A stretch of DNA of 64,000 bases from Ryuthela nishihirai (lineage: Eukaryota; Arthropoda; Arachnida; Araneae; Heptathelidae): the NCBI GenBank assembly GCA_038380435.1, contig JAWZYU010000034.1, positions 19,013,404-19,077,403 of the forward strand. The letters are read 5' to 3'. This document shows, piece by piece, positions 54,217 to 64,000 of the stretch. The notes under the pieces are model-generated. The model was not told where the DNA came from. It worked only from the letters and a program-made list of their open reading frames with translations, and made no database searches. A program made the position numbers and the translations under genes. The number at the start of each line of letters is the position of its first letter. Positions within the stretch are counted from its first letter, which is position 1.

Positions 54217-57200
54217 CTCTCCCCCCTCCCTCCCCCTCTTGCGGCAGTTCCCACCTCTTCCCTCCTGACACCCCCACCCCATGCACTTGCATCCAATGGA
54301 ATTGCAGATCCCTTCCCAACAAAATCCTCGAATTAAAAACAATCACAAATCTACACATAATACCCATATTGGCTTTAAATGAGACCAGAATACCAGAAAA
54401 TTTCAACTATAAACCATACATTATACACAGAGCCAATACTAAGAAAAATCACTCTAACTCAACCGCCTTGATACACAAAAAATACCCCCACTGCCTAATT
54501 CCTAACCCAATCACCTACACCTATATGGACATTGTAGGAGTGAACATTAAATTGCATAATACAATTTTAAACCTCTACAATGTATACTTCTACCCTAATA
54601 CACACATCAACATCAAAACATTAATAAAAGACTTTGATCACATATTCTCTCTATCTCCTGGCCCCAACATCATTGTAGGAGACTTCAATGCACACAATAC
54701 CTTATGGGGAAGCAACTACACAAACAATAGAGGAAGCACAATTGAAACTTTCATTCTACACTACAAATTGGCCATACACAATGATGGTTCACCCACCTTC
54801 ACCAAGCCCCCATATGAGTCAGTTCTTGACCTCACCCTTTCATCATCAGACATTTCCCCCATCATAAATTGGCAAGTACACCATTCCACATGGGCTAGTG
54901 ACCATTATCCAATTTTCCTCACCCTTCAAGGAGTTAAACCCACAGCATACTCAACAAAAACACACATTAACTGGCACAACTTCTCTACAAACTGTGAAAC
55001 CAGTATCACCACATAAACACCAGACAATTTAACCTCATTCTACACATGTGTTAATCACAGCATCCAAAACAATAAATTTACCACCAAACACATGACTGGT
55101 TTCACCAAAAACCACCCTGAAATAACCAAACAACTACAAATAAGGAGAAAAACAGAGGACACAGCCAGAAGACACCCCACTGTACTTGCCATCACTACTT
55201 TTAACAAAGAAAATGCCATCCTTAGAAGAATTAGACTAAACACCAAAAGAAAAGAATGGAGAAACTTTTGTAACAACATCAACCCAAGAACTGACTCCAC
55301 CCTCATTTGGTCAACAATAAGAACATTTAGGACCCAGGCTCAGCCCTTAGCCCCTTGGCACATCATACTGTGGACCAATAACCTCTCAGCAAAGCAAGGG
55401 GCTAACCATATAGCATCACACCTCATCACAACCAACCATCTGGCAAATTCCCACATATACCAACAACATTGCCACCACATGAACCAGATACTAACACATG
55501 ATACACCTTGCAAACTACCCGCCATCAACTTACCATTCACACAACATGAGTTAAACATTGCCATTCATCAGGCAAATAAAAAAAGCACACCTGGGCCTGA
55601 TTCTATCACATATAGTACACTTAAAAATCTAGGCACACAGGCTTTACATACTCTACTTCACATATTCAATGACTGCTGGGAAAAACACACATTCCCCACA
55701 CAATGGGAAGAAATTCACATAATTCCCATTCTCAAACCACACAAGCCAGCATCTCAAATCAGCTCATACAGACCCATAGCACTCACATCATGTGTCCTCA
55801 AAGTTCTAGAAAGAATGGTGCTCTCCAGATTAAAATACTATTTAGCAACCAAAAAAACACTCCCCTTATGCCAAACTGGCTTCAGAGAGCACATGTCCAC
55901 CACAGACAATTTCTTTGACCTTGTCACTTCAGCAGAAATTGCTCTTCAAAACAAAGAAATCTTTTGCTGTGTCTTTCTAGACCTAACCTCTGCTTTTGAT
56001 ACTGCCTCACACACCAGTATACTCTTCAAATTACACCAACTAGGAATCACAGGAAACATCTTGCATTTTATCAAAAATTTCCTCACACAGAGAAAGGTTA
56101 AAGTCAAACTGGGGACTACTCTCTCTGACCCCCACAATTTAACTAGGGGATTGCCACAGGGCAGTGTGGTATCACCTACACTTTTCAACATTCTTCTACA
56201 TGATCTACCAACAGTATTTAAAAAGGACATTAATTGCTCCATCTTTGCTGATGACATAGTGCTTTGGACCAAAGGAAATGATACCCTCATTATACAAACA
56301 GCCCTACAAACAGCAGTCAACCAGGTCCTTGACTTTACAAACAAATGAGGACTAGCCATCTCTGCACCTAAATCTGCGGCCTTACCCATAACACATAAAC
56401 AACCCCCCGCCAACTCACTCAGCATAACTATAAACAACCACGCCATCCCCCTAGTTAAACACTACAAATATTTAGGGCTAACTATAGACCGACAGCTTAA
56501 CTGGAAACAACACATCACAAATACACAATCCACATGTAATGGAGCTCTCAACATTCTCAAATCAATCACAAGAGCTAGCTGGGGTGCAAGTGACAGATCT
56601 ATGATCACCCTTATTAAAACATTTATCAACAGCAGACTGGAGTATGGCCTGCTAGCTCTAAACACTACCTCACCCACATTTTTTAACAAACTTGAAACCA
56701 TACAAACCAGAGCCATCAGACTTGCACTGGGTTTTAAAACTGGGTGCCCAAACTTGGCCACATGGGCAGAAGCCAACATGCCTCCCCTCGACAACATCAG
56801 ACACAAACTCACTTGCAAACACTATGTCAAATTAAAACATCTAAACCCCAACCACCCCACTATAAATAGAATTGAGTCTCCTACCAACACATCCCCCACT
56901 GCACATATCATAAAGCAGCACCCACTATATTCAACATGGAGAAAAATCAAACCTTTCAACCCTAGATACACAATCTTCTATTGGACTATTAAAAAACCCT
57001 CCATAAATCTCACACTACCACACATCACCCAAAAATATAAACACCTCCCACAAGAACTAAAATTTGCAGCGGAACAACTCATCACAAACATTCCTACCAC
57101 AGACCTCATTATATTCACAGATGGCTCCCACATCCCACACACAACAAATGGCTCTGCTGCCTTCCACTCTACCCAACCAATTTTCTCACATATAATCAAA

Positions 57201-57977
57201 ATGAACCATGCAGAAAACAGTACTGCTACAGAGCTAGCTGCAATACATATGGCTTTGGAATGGTCCTCCACACAAAATACACACAGCATACATATTATCA
57301 CTGACTCAAAATCTGCCTTGCACAGCATCAACAAACATACATACAACCTATCACAAAATTACTCTCTTTTCCATATTCATAGAATTTCACACAATATAAT
57401 TGCCACTCACAAAACACTAACTTTCCACTGGATACCCTCTCATTGTAACATAACCCATAATGACACTGCTGACCATCTTGCTAAACAAGGACACAATATC
57501 CCTACACTAAATTATCACACCCCTCAGACATATAATCATCACCTAATTGAAATCAACAAATTCTTCCACTCCACATGGACACAAAACTGGATCCAACAGG
57601 CCACAATTAAAAATACATTCAGAGCCACCATTGCTGCCATCCCACACACACTACATCTCAACTACCTATCAAGAAGAGCCCAAACAGCTATTCATCAACT
57701 ACGCACTGGCAGAACAAATCTCAACAAGGACCTTTTCATGATACAAAAGGTACCATCTGCTCTTTGCACTACATGCCATGTGATAGAAGACATTCCACAC
57801 TACCTTCTACACTGCACCAAATACACAATACATAAAATTACCCTCTTCCAGACACTCGCCAAACTGGGAACCACTTATTTCTCAGCCCAAACAATTCTTG
57901 GTCCTACTCATAATAATATAAAAAGCCACTATAGGGCCTTGGCCCAATATATCAACAGCACTGGGAGATTCCCCTAA
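54217..57977 (+). pseudogene. LINE C ORF2: endonuclease, reverse transcriptase, RNase H (two stops)
   Basis: One reading frame of about 1,250 codons broken only by TAA at 55014-55016 and TGA at 56346-56348. Endonuclease: CIQWNCRSLPNKI (from 54288), ILALNETRI, NIIVGDFNAHNTLWGS (about 54664-54711) and ASDHYPIFL. Reverse transcriptase: STPGPDSITYSTLKNL, SYRPIALTSCVLKVLERMVL, CCVFLDLTSAFDTASH (catalytic Asp), GLPQGSVVSPTLFNILL and CSIFADDIVLW (intact). RNase H: LIIFTDGSH, STATELAAIHMAL, HIITDSKSALHS and HNDTADHLAKQG, all four acids present. A final cysteine cluster CTTCHVIEDIPHYLLHC fits the ORF2 C-terminal CCHC. No ATG lies between the ORF1 stop and the endonuclease, so ORF2 may depend on frameshifting or reinitiation. 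Confidence 0.9.
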
Positions 57978-58487
57978 AGCCTCTCTGCCTCTCCAAAGGC
58001 CTCTACCTCTCTTTGAAAAGATCCTTGGGACACTAAAAGATCCAGATGCCAATAAAAGATCCCCATAGGACATCAAAAGACGCATTTTGGACAACTTATT
58101 CCATAGAAATTAAATAAAAAAAAATATATAGTATAAATTCATCAAAAAAAAAAATAATTCTATCAAAAATAAAGTCACATAAAGGAAAACTTTATTTCTA
58201 TATTGGAAACTTTTATATTTCTCTTTAACCCAATAACTTATATGGAATCTCTCCCAGAACATAACATCTGTATACACATTATCATACCTAATATACATAT
58301 GGAATCTCACCACATGCCCCACTACCCTTTGATGGGTACCTTAAACTGCACTCCTGCCACACACCCCATGCTCATGGCTGACCTACTGGCTCTATAAAAT
58401 TTAAACACTGAACACCACACACTGAACACATAAATTTGATTTCCAACTCATATAACGTTGCTATATCATTCTCCTCCCTTCTCCTCC

Positions 58488-58874
58488 GGGGCGGGGGTGG
58501 CTCAGTCGGTAGCGCGCCAGGCTCGTAATCTGTAGTTCCCAGGTTCGAGTCCCAGCTGGGTCAGCGTTGAGATTTATCTCCGCAAAATTCCCCGCCCTGC
58601 CCACGGTCAGTAGGGGACACCGATGGGCCTGGAAAGGCCGCCGTCCGTCGGATGGGACGTTAAGCCGTGGTCCCGTGTGCGGGAGAGCCATACCCTGTGC
58701 ACGTTAAAGAACACGCTGGATGGCCTTGACGGGAGGCTACCATCTGTCTCCCAACAGCTGTTCCAGTGGGTCCCCTCCCCAACCTTCTCTGAGCCTTCGG
58801 GGTCCAGGTGACCTGGCCATTTAGCCCATGGTGTGCAAAAAAGTGCCGCTCAGAGGTAAAACAACCCAACCCAA
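58488..58874 (+). mobile_element. SINE S1, best-preserved full-length copy
   Basis: Complete tRNA-derived SINE: A-box region GTGGCTCAGTCGGTAGCG, B-box GGTTCGAGTCC (58542-58552), GC-rich conserved central body (GTCGGATGGGACGTTAAGCC) and tail AACAACCCAACCC. It is flanked by a 12-bp target duplication CCCTTCTCCTCC (58476-58487 and 58875-58886), inside the 3' region of LINE C. CpG sites are well kept, suggesting a recent insertion. Confidence 0.95.
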
Positions 58875-59437
58875 CCCTTCTCCTCCCAAAATAAAAGATT
58901 ATCTTTATCATACTCCTTCCCATATATATTGCTGTCACTCATCTATGACTTTTCCCTGATCCACCCCTGCGCAACATTTCACTGCATGGCAGGGAAACCC
59001 AATGCTAATCTCTGGTGTTAGATAAGCATCCATACATATTTCCTTCTCCATCTTCCTGACACAGGAGTTTTACCTATCCCACCGTCTCTGCTCCCCCACC
59101 AAATATTTCATCCCCCTTTGATTGACTCAAATCTACCTTACTGGCAACCAACCATGGCCACAACGTCATAAAATAACATAACATTCGCCACTCGGAAAAT
59201 TATAAAAAAAAAATATATATATACACTACTTCTTCCTCTATCTCTCTCCACCCCCCTTCCCCCCTTTCACATGACATGCAACTGGTATTTATTCTCCTTC
59301 ACCCTTCAACATCTGCCTCTCCACCACTGGGCGGCCTGCGGCCTAAAGCCCAATTGCCAATATGTACGATTGCCAGCCTTCACTGTGCTGGCCAGTCTTT
59401 GCCGTTTTCATCTGCACCCACTGCCCTTTATGCGTAT

Positions 59438-59615
59438 GGACCTGATGATAAGGGGGCCGAGGCCCCCTTTACAAATAGGTCCAGCTTAGAAAGAAGGATG
59501 TATAAGAAGAAGAAGGCCAGCCTCTAACCACACGTGTGGACCAGATGATAAAGGGGCCAAGGTCCCTTTTACAAAATGGTCCAGTTTTTAAAGAAGGATG
59601 TTAGACTCTAACCAC
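59438..59615 (+). repeat. Duplicated 3' hairpin module of LINE C
   Basis: Two tandem modules about 95 bp apart. Each has GGACC[T/A]GATGATAAGGGG followed by GCC..GGC pairing and CCCCTTTACAAA..GGTCC, forming a stem such as GGGGGCCgaGGCCCCC within GGACCT...AGGTCC, then AAAGAAGGATGT and CTCTAACCACAC. The position fits an RNA structure recognised by the element's own reverse transcriptase at the 3' end. Confidence 0.75.
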
Positions 59616-59637
59616 ACAGGACCTCTATGACAAACTA

Positions 59638-60863
59638 GAGGCCTTATATAGGTAGAGTTGGAAATTTCAAAATTGGACGCCATGTTTTGTCGTCGCTCCG
59701 ATTCTTTAGTGTGCATAGCTGAAAGCTTTAACACGGTACTTCAGGATTCCGGAAAAGGGTAGGGTAATATTTGATGCAGATTTCAGTTCTCATGATTGGA
59801 AGCACTTTAGAAAACGGGTAAAAGAAGGAAAAGTAAATTTTAGAGCTTTTTTTTTTCAAAAAATAATCTCACTTTGTTGTTGTTAAAAAAGTTCGATGTC
59901 TACAGACAAGACGTCTGTAGACATCGTACTTTTTTCTTTATACAGATAAATGAATTTTTTTGGTGTGTGTTAGATAGGAATTAATGATATATTACGATTT
60001 GCATTTTTGGAATCTCCCAAAAGTTAAAACTGCGCAATCAAACGGTAGAAAATTTTGAAAATTCCAAAATATCAAACGAATATTTCAAACGATGTAGCTA
60101 CGTTAGAAGTTTAAAATTTTGGTGACGAAAAGTAAAGGTTATGAAGTTACCATTAGCAACAATCACTTGACACTTTAGACACAGGGGGGAGGTGATTGCA
60201 ATTTTTTTTCTTTTAACATAAAAGTTTATGTTTTTAAAGATAAATTAAAAATTCTTTTTGGGTTGAAACGGTATTGAAAAATATTACAATTAGAATTTTG
60301 CGAATTTTCAAAAAGCGATAATTGCGCCCCTTCGAGGGCGCAATTATCATTTCTAATTTTTCTTTTTTCAGGTGAAAAAATTCGAAAATCCCAAATGCAA
60401 GAAATCCAAATACAAGAAAAATCCCAAATGCAAGAAATTTGAAATTTTTGTGATCGAATTTGACAGTATTGAAAATCCCCATTTACAACAATGAGTTGAC
60501 CTTAAGCCCAAGGTAGGTAAGAATCGGAACGGTTTTGTTTTAAGAGAGAGTTGGAAATCTCTTTTTTAGTTGGTTACTAATGAAATGTGATTCGCACTTT
60601 CAAAGGTAGTTTTAATTTATATCATTAGAGATCACTAAATATCGAAACTGCAAAACTTTTAACGAATGTTTCAAGTGATCTGTTTATGGTAGAAATTTCG
60701 GTGTGTAGAATTCTATTATGGTAGAAATTCTATTGACAGCAATGATCTGCCCACTATTTTCAGAAGAAGCGAGAGAAAAAGAGCTTTTTAAGTTTAAGAA
60801 CTAAAAGACAAATTCTTTTTATGTTTTATAATTACTAATAAAATAATACTATGAGTATTTTTT
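59638..60863 (+). repeat. Repeat R, second copy (left arm)
   Basis: Matches 49791-50945 in the same orientation: CTAGAGGCCTTATATAGG, AAAATTGGACGCCATGTTTT, AATCTCCCAAAAGTTAAAAC, GAGTTGACC..AAGCCCAAGGTAGG, ATATCATTAGAGATCACTAA. Mostly at 75-85 percent by eye. It ends where LINE A4 begins. A hairpin GATAATTGCGCCC/GGGCGCAATTATC lies at 60317-60348. Confidence 0.82.
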
Positions 60864-61200
60864 TCTTTTTTTTCAACCCTGCTGAGGAGTGGTCAACTTC
60901 ACAGGGTCCTGGTGCTGACCATTTATACCTACTAGACTGGACTTGTTTATGGATTTGAGCTTGATTATTGATCCTGGACTTGCTGCACTGGTGGGCCTCT
61001 GTTGAGGGAGAGTCTGCCGCTGTGTTTTCTGTTTGCTTCTGGGTTGCCAACTCTAAGTGAACAGAGGCATGGGATACCTTATATCAGCTGGTGGATAATC
61101 CTAATCTGAGGCCATCACAGGTACCTGAACTTTACTTAGCTAGTTGGGCATCGTCAAGCCTAAACTGGAGTAATGTGTCTCAGGCAAGGCCATATGGCAC

Positions 61201-62343
61201 TTGAAAAGGTGGTGCCTGAAGTCCCTACCAGCATCGGTGACTTCAGCCTTTAGCGGAGGAGGAACAGGTCTTTGCCCCATGCCTGCGATCAGGGGGCTGT
61301 TTGATATTGTTGGTCCTACCACTCTCAATAAACCTAATTTCTTTAAAAATCCTACTAATAATTTTCTCTCTGCAGGAACGTGGAACGTGAGGACATTACA
61401 TAGAGATTATTCTCTTGATGTCCTCATGCAGGAATTCCAGCGCTATAACCTAGATATTCTAGGCTTGCAAGAGACCAGATGGACAGGTAAAGGTGAGATA
61501 CTTAAAAATAACTTTAAATTTCTCTTTACAGGGAGGGAGGATGGAAAGCATCACCAAGACGTGGGTCTGCTGCTCAGCAGACATGCTAGTGATGCTCTTC
61601 TAGGATATGAGTGCATTAATGAAAGGTTTCTTACAGCAAAATTTCAGACAAGCATTAAAGACTTGAATGATATCTGCTGTTATGCCCCCACTGAGGATTC
61701 TGATGAGGATGAGAAGGATAGGTTTTACGGACAACTACAGGATATTTTGAAATCAGTCAAGAAAGGAGATATTACCCTTGTTCTAGGTGACTTCAATGCC
61801 AAAGTTGGTACTGACTCTGACCTTTGGGGAGGGGTGATAGGCCCTTTTGGTATTGGTAGCTCCAATGGTAATGGGCAACGTCTCCTACAGGTAAGTAAAC
61901 TCAATGGTTTCAGAATAACTAACACATATTACAAACACCACGACATACATAAATACACGTGGGTTTCACCTGATGGGCTGCATAGGAATATGATTGATTA
62001 TATATTAATTAACAGCAAATGGGCTAGTTCTGTTAGAAATACCAGGGCATATAGGGGAGCTGAAATTGGATCTGACCATTACCTTGTTAAAAGTGTCTTG
62101 CAACTTAAACTTAAAAAGTGTTGTGCTAGGGTTAAAAAATTTACCTTTAATACTGATGCTCTGAAAGACCCAGTTATAGCCAACGCTTACCATGACAGGT
62201 TACTTAGTCATTATGACAGTCATGGTATGCTTACTACTGATGTTGAGGAAGAATGGGATCATTTTAAACAGGCTTTTTTGGACACTAACAGTACTCTATT
62301 AGGAAAAAAGGAAGAAGAAACTATTAGAAGAGAAAACTATTAG
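61201..62343 (+). pseudogene. LINE A4 endonuclease half
   Basis: 380 codons ending in TAG at 62341. The family start is probably ATG-like at about 61240 (TSAFSGGGTGLCP). Endonuclease motifs: AGTWNVRTLHRDYSLDVL, ILGLQETRWTGKGE, LVLGDFNAKVGTDSDLWGG (about 61780-61836), TWVSPDGLHRNMIDYILINS and RGAEIGSDHYLVKSVLQL, all key acids and the His present. The stop follows a small insertion (KKEEETIRREN in place of KKEQRRHN), so loss of function came from this change. Confidence 0.88.
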
Positions 62344-64000
62344 AAGAGTCAGAATTATTTAAGTGATAAGGCAATTGAGCTTATTTCTGAAAGAAGGAAC
62401 TGCAGGAATGTCCTTAATCAGTACCCTACTAGTCCTAATAGAAAAGATTACGGAGAGCTTAATAAACGTGTAAAGGATCAGTTAGCTACTGATAAAAATC
62501 TTTGGCTTGATAGCTTGGCTGACAAAGCTGAGGAAACAGTTAGGCAGCACAACAGCAGAGAGCTGTACAAGATAGTTAATGTTTTATGTGGTAGAAAACG
62601 GACAGGCATACAAGGATTGAAGGATAAACAAGGTAAGGTTATAGAAGGTGAGGATTCTGTCATGGCTAGGTGGGCTGAGCATTTCAGTGATGTTCTAAAC
62701 AATGTGGTTAGTTCTACTCCCATTGTTTGTAATGATGATAGATGCATTGGCAGCTTTAATGTTGGCCCTATAACACAATCTGAAGTTAGTTTCGCTATCT
62801 CTAAACTGAAACATCATAAATCCCCAGGGGTGGATGAAATTACTACAGAAATGCTCAGAGCTGGGAATGTTTTGGTTACCACTTGGATGACTGAAATTTT
62901 GAATAACTTTTATGATAAAGGCATGGTTCCTAAAGATTTTACCAGAGCTATTATTATCCCTATTTTCAAAAAAGGTGATCGCAGTTGTTGTGATAACTAT
63001 AGGGGTATCAGCTTACTCTCTGTTCCAGGTAAAGTTCTTTCCATGATTGTGATTAATAGAATTAAGAATCTGGTTGACAGGCAATTGCGTGATGAGCAAT
63101 GTGGATTCAGAAGTGGTAGGGGATGTGTAGATCAGATATTTTCACTTAGGCAGATTCTTGAGAAATGTTTAGAGTTTCAGAAACCTTTGGTTGCTAGCTT
63201 TGTTGATTTCAAAAAGGCTTTCAACTCTGTTGATCGTCATAATTTGTGGTTGATTGTGAGATCATATGGTATACCAGACAAGTTAGTTAACATAATGAAA
63301 GCTCTTTATAATAACACTGAGTCATGTGTGAGAGTTGGTAAGTCTTGTAGCAATTGGTTTAGCATTACGTCTGGTGTTCGACAAGGGTGCATTTTGTCTC
63401 CTTTTCTCTTTAGTTTGGTTGTTGATTATGTTATGCGAAATTCACTTCGAGGGAAAGATTTTGGCCTTAAATGGGCTGGAGATAGGAAAATTTCTGATTT
63501 AGATTCTGCTGATGATTTAGCCCTTTTGGCAAATGATGTTGATGAGATGAACTCTTTCATTCGAGCTGTTGATGAGACTGGTAGTAGAGTAGGTTTGGTT
63601 ATAAACAGAGAGAAAACTAAAGTGATGAAAATTGGTCAGGCAGGTTGTGATTCAGTTAATCTGAATGGTTGCAGTCTTGAGCAGGTGTCACAGTTTAATT
63701 ATCTTGGGAGCTATGTAACTGATACTGGTGATGTGCGGCATGAGATTAACAGACGAAAAGGTATTGCTGCCGGGACTTTTAAGAATCTATGGAGATTGTG
63801 GAGAAATAGGCGTATACACCTAAAGACTAAAATTAGACTGTATAATAGTTTGGTTCTTTCTAGGGTTAGTTATGGTAGTGAAACTTGGACGCTGTGTAAA
63901 CAAGATAACAGGAAACTAGATGCTTTTGATTCTAGATGCTTACGCAGTATCTTGGGTATTAGGTGGTTTAACTTTGTAACTAATGATGAGGTTAGGCAAA
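62344..64000 (+). pseudogene. LINE A4 reverse transcriptase half (partial)
   Basis: In frame with the endonuclease half after the stop, and open to the window end: SQNYLSDKAIELISERRNCR, HSRELYKIVNVLCGRKRTGI, SPGVDEITTEMLRAGNV, SCCDNYRGISLLSVPGKVL, FVDFKKAFNSVD, SGVRQGCILSPFLFSLVVDY and DLDSADDLALLA. The catalytic box YADD is SADD (TCT at 63505-63507), and the conserved second Asp of motif A is Asn. Thus it carries two hits in active-site motifs in addition to the stop. Confidence 0.88.

Larger units (their letters stand above)
52476..59615 (+). mobile_element. LINE family C: nearly intact I/Jockey-type element with RNase H
   Basis: Has a short leader, ORF1 (52543-54216), ORF2 with endonuclease, reverse transcriptase and RNase H (about 54217-57977), and a long pyrimidine-rich 3' region of about 1.6 kb ending in two copies of a hairpin module. 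A SINE S1 is inserted in the 3' region (58488-58874). Base composition differs from the neighbourhood: the sense strand is rich in C and A and poor in G. Only two nonsense changes break ORF2, so this copy is young. It is flanked by R repeats on both sides. Confidence 0.88.
60865..64000 (+). mobile_element. LINE family A, copy A4, cut by the window end
   Basis: Starts within the leader at CAACCCTGCTGAGGAGTGGT (5'-truncated relative to A1-A3) and is still in the C-terminal ORF region at 64000. It is more diverged from A1-A3 in the first 700 bp than later. One in-frame stop separates the two coding blocks listed next. Confidence 0.9.

Noticed and set aside
58488..58560. tRNA gene (also at 36986 and, inverted, at 25640)
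   Set aside because: It is the head of SINE S1, present in several copies with target duplications and an A/C-rich tail.

Overview
The window is AT-rich animal DNA, most likely from an invertebrate and plausibly an arthropod. The evidence is a spliced host gene in an ocean of transposon copies: non-LTR retrotransposons of several clades, Tc1/mariner relics, Gypsy relics, a P/THAP9-type relic and tRNA-derived SINEs. There are no operons, ribosome-binding sites or prokaryotic gene organisation. I cannot name the species.

The one host gene I recognise is WWOX (WW domain-containing oxidoreductase), on the minus strand. Its first three coding exons are tiny: exon 1 at 38030-38124, exon 2 at 21542-21606 and exon 3 at 4907-4964. 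They have consensus splice sites and join in frame into a 72-residue N-terminus holding the first WW domain, a basic stretch and the start of the second WW domain. Introns 1 and 2 are about 16.4 and 16.6 kb. Intron 3 runs off the left edge, and the oxidoreductase domain lies outside the window.

Layout. 1-4.4 kb: two minus-strand relics of a Jockey/I-type LINE (family D) in intron 3. 4.9-21.5 kb (intron 2): a Tc1 relic split by a CR1-like LINE that is itself split by a SINE, two more Tc1 relics (one scrambled), an RTE-like LINE (family A, copy A1), a Gypsy relic interrupted by a long-inverted-repeat element, another Tc1, and a LINE A tail that ends about 13 bp from exon 2. 21.6-38.0 kb (intron 1): LINE A copies A2 (inside a SINE) and A3 (nearly complete, minus strand), a low-copy repeat called R here, a second Gypsy relic, a MITE, an unidentified plus-strand ORF and a SINE. 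38.1-64 kb (5' of WWOX): a TTAA-bounded MITE, a Tc1 split by a second SINE family, a P/THAP9-type transposase relic, a CR1-like LINE split by Tc1, a 2.6-kb fold-back form of repeat R, a nearly intact LINE with RNase H (family C), another R copy, and LINE A copy A4 running off the right edge.

No functional gene system other than WWOX is visible. The notable material is the WWOX exon structure, the layered insertions, two LINE A copies sharing the same premature stop, the fold-back R family with promoter-like ends, a 64-bp perfect palindrome and the P/THAP9 relic. Family letters (A, B, C, D, R, S1-S3, T1-T5) are my own labels.
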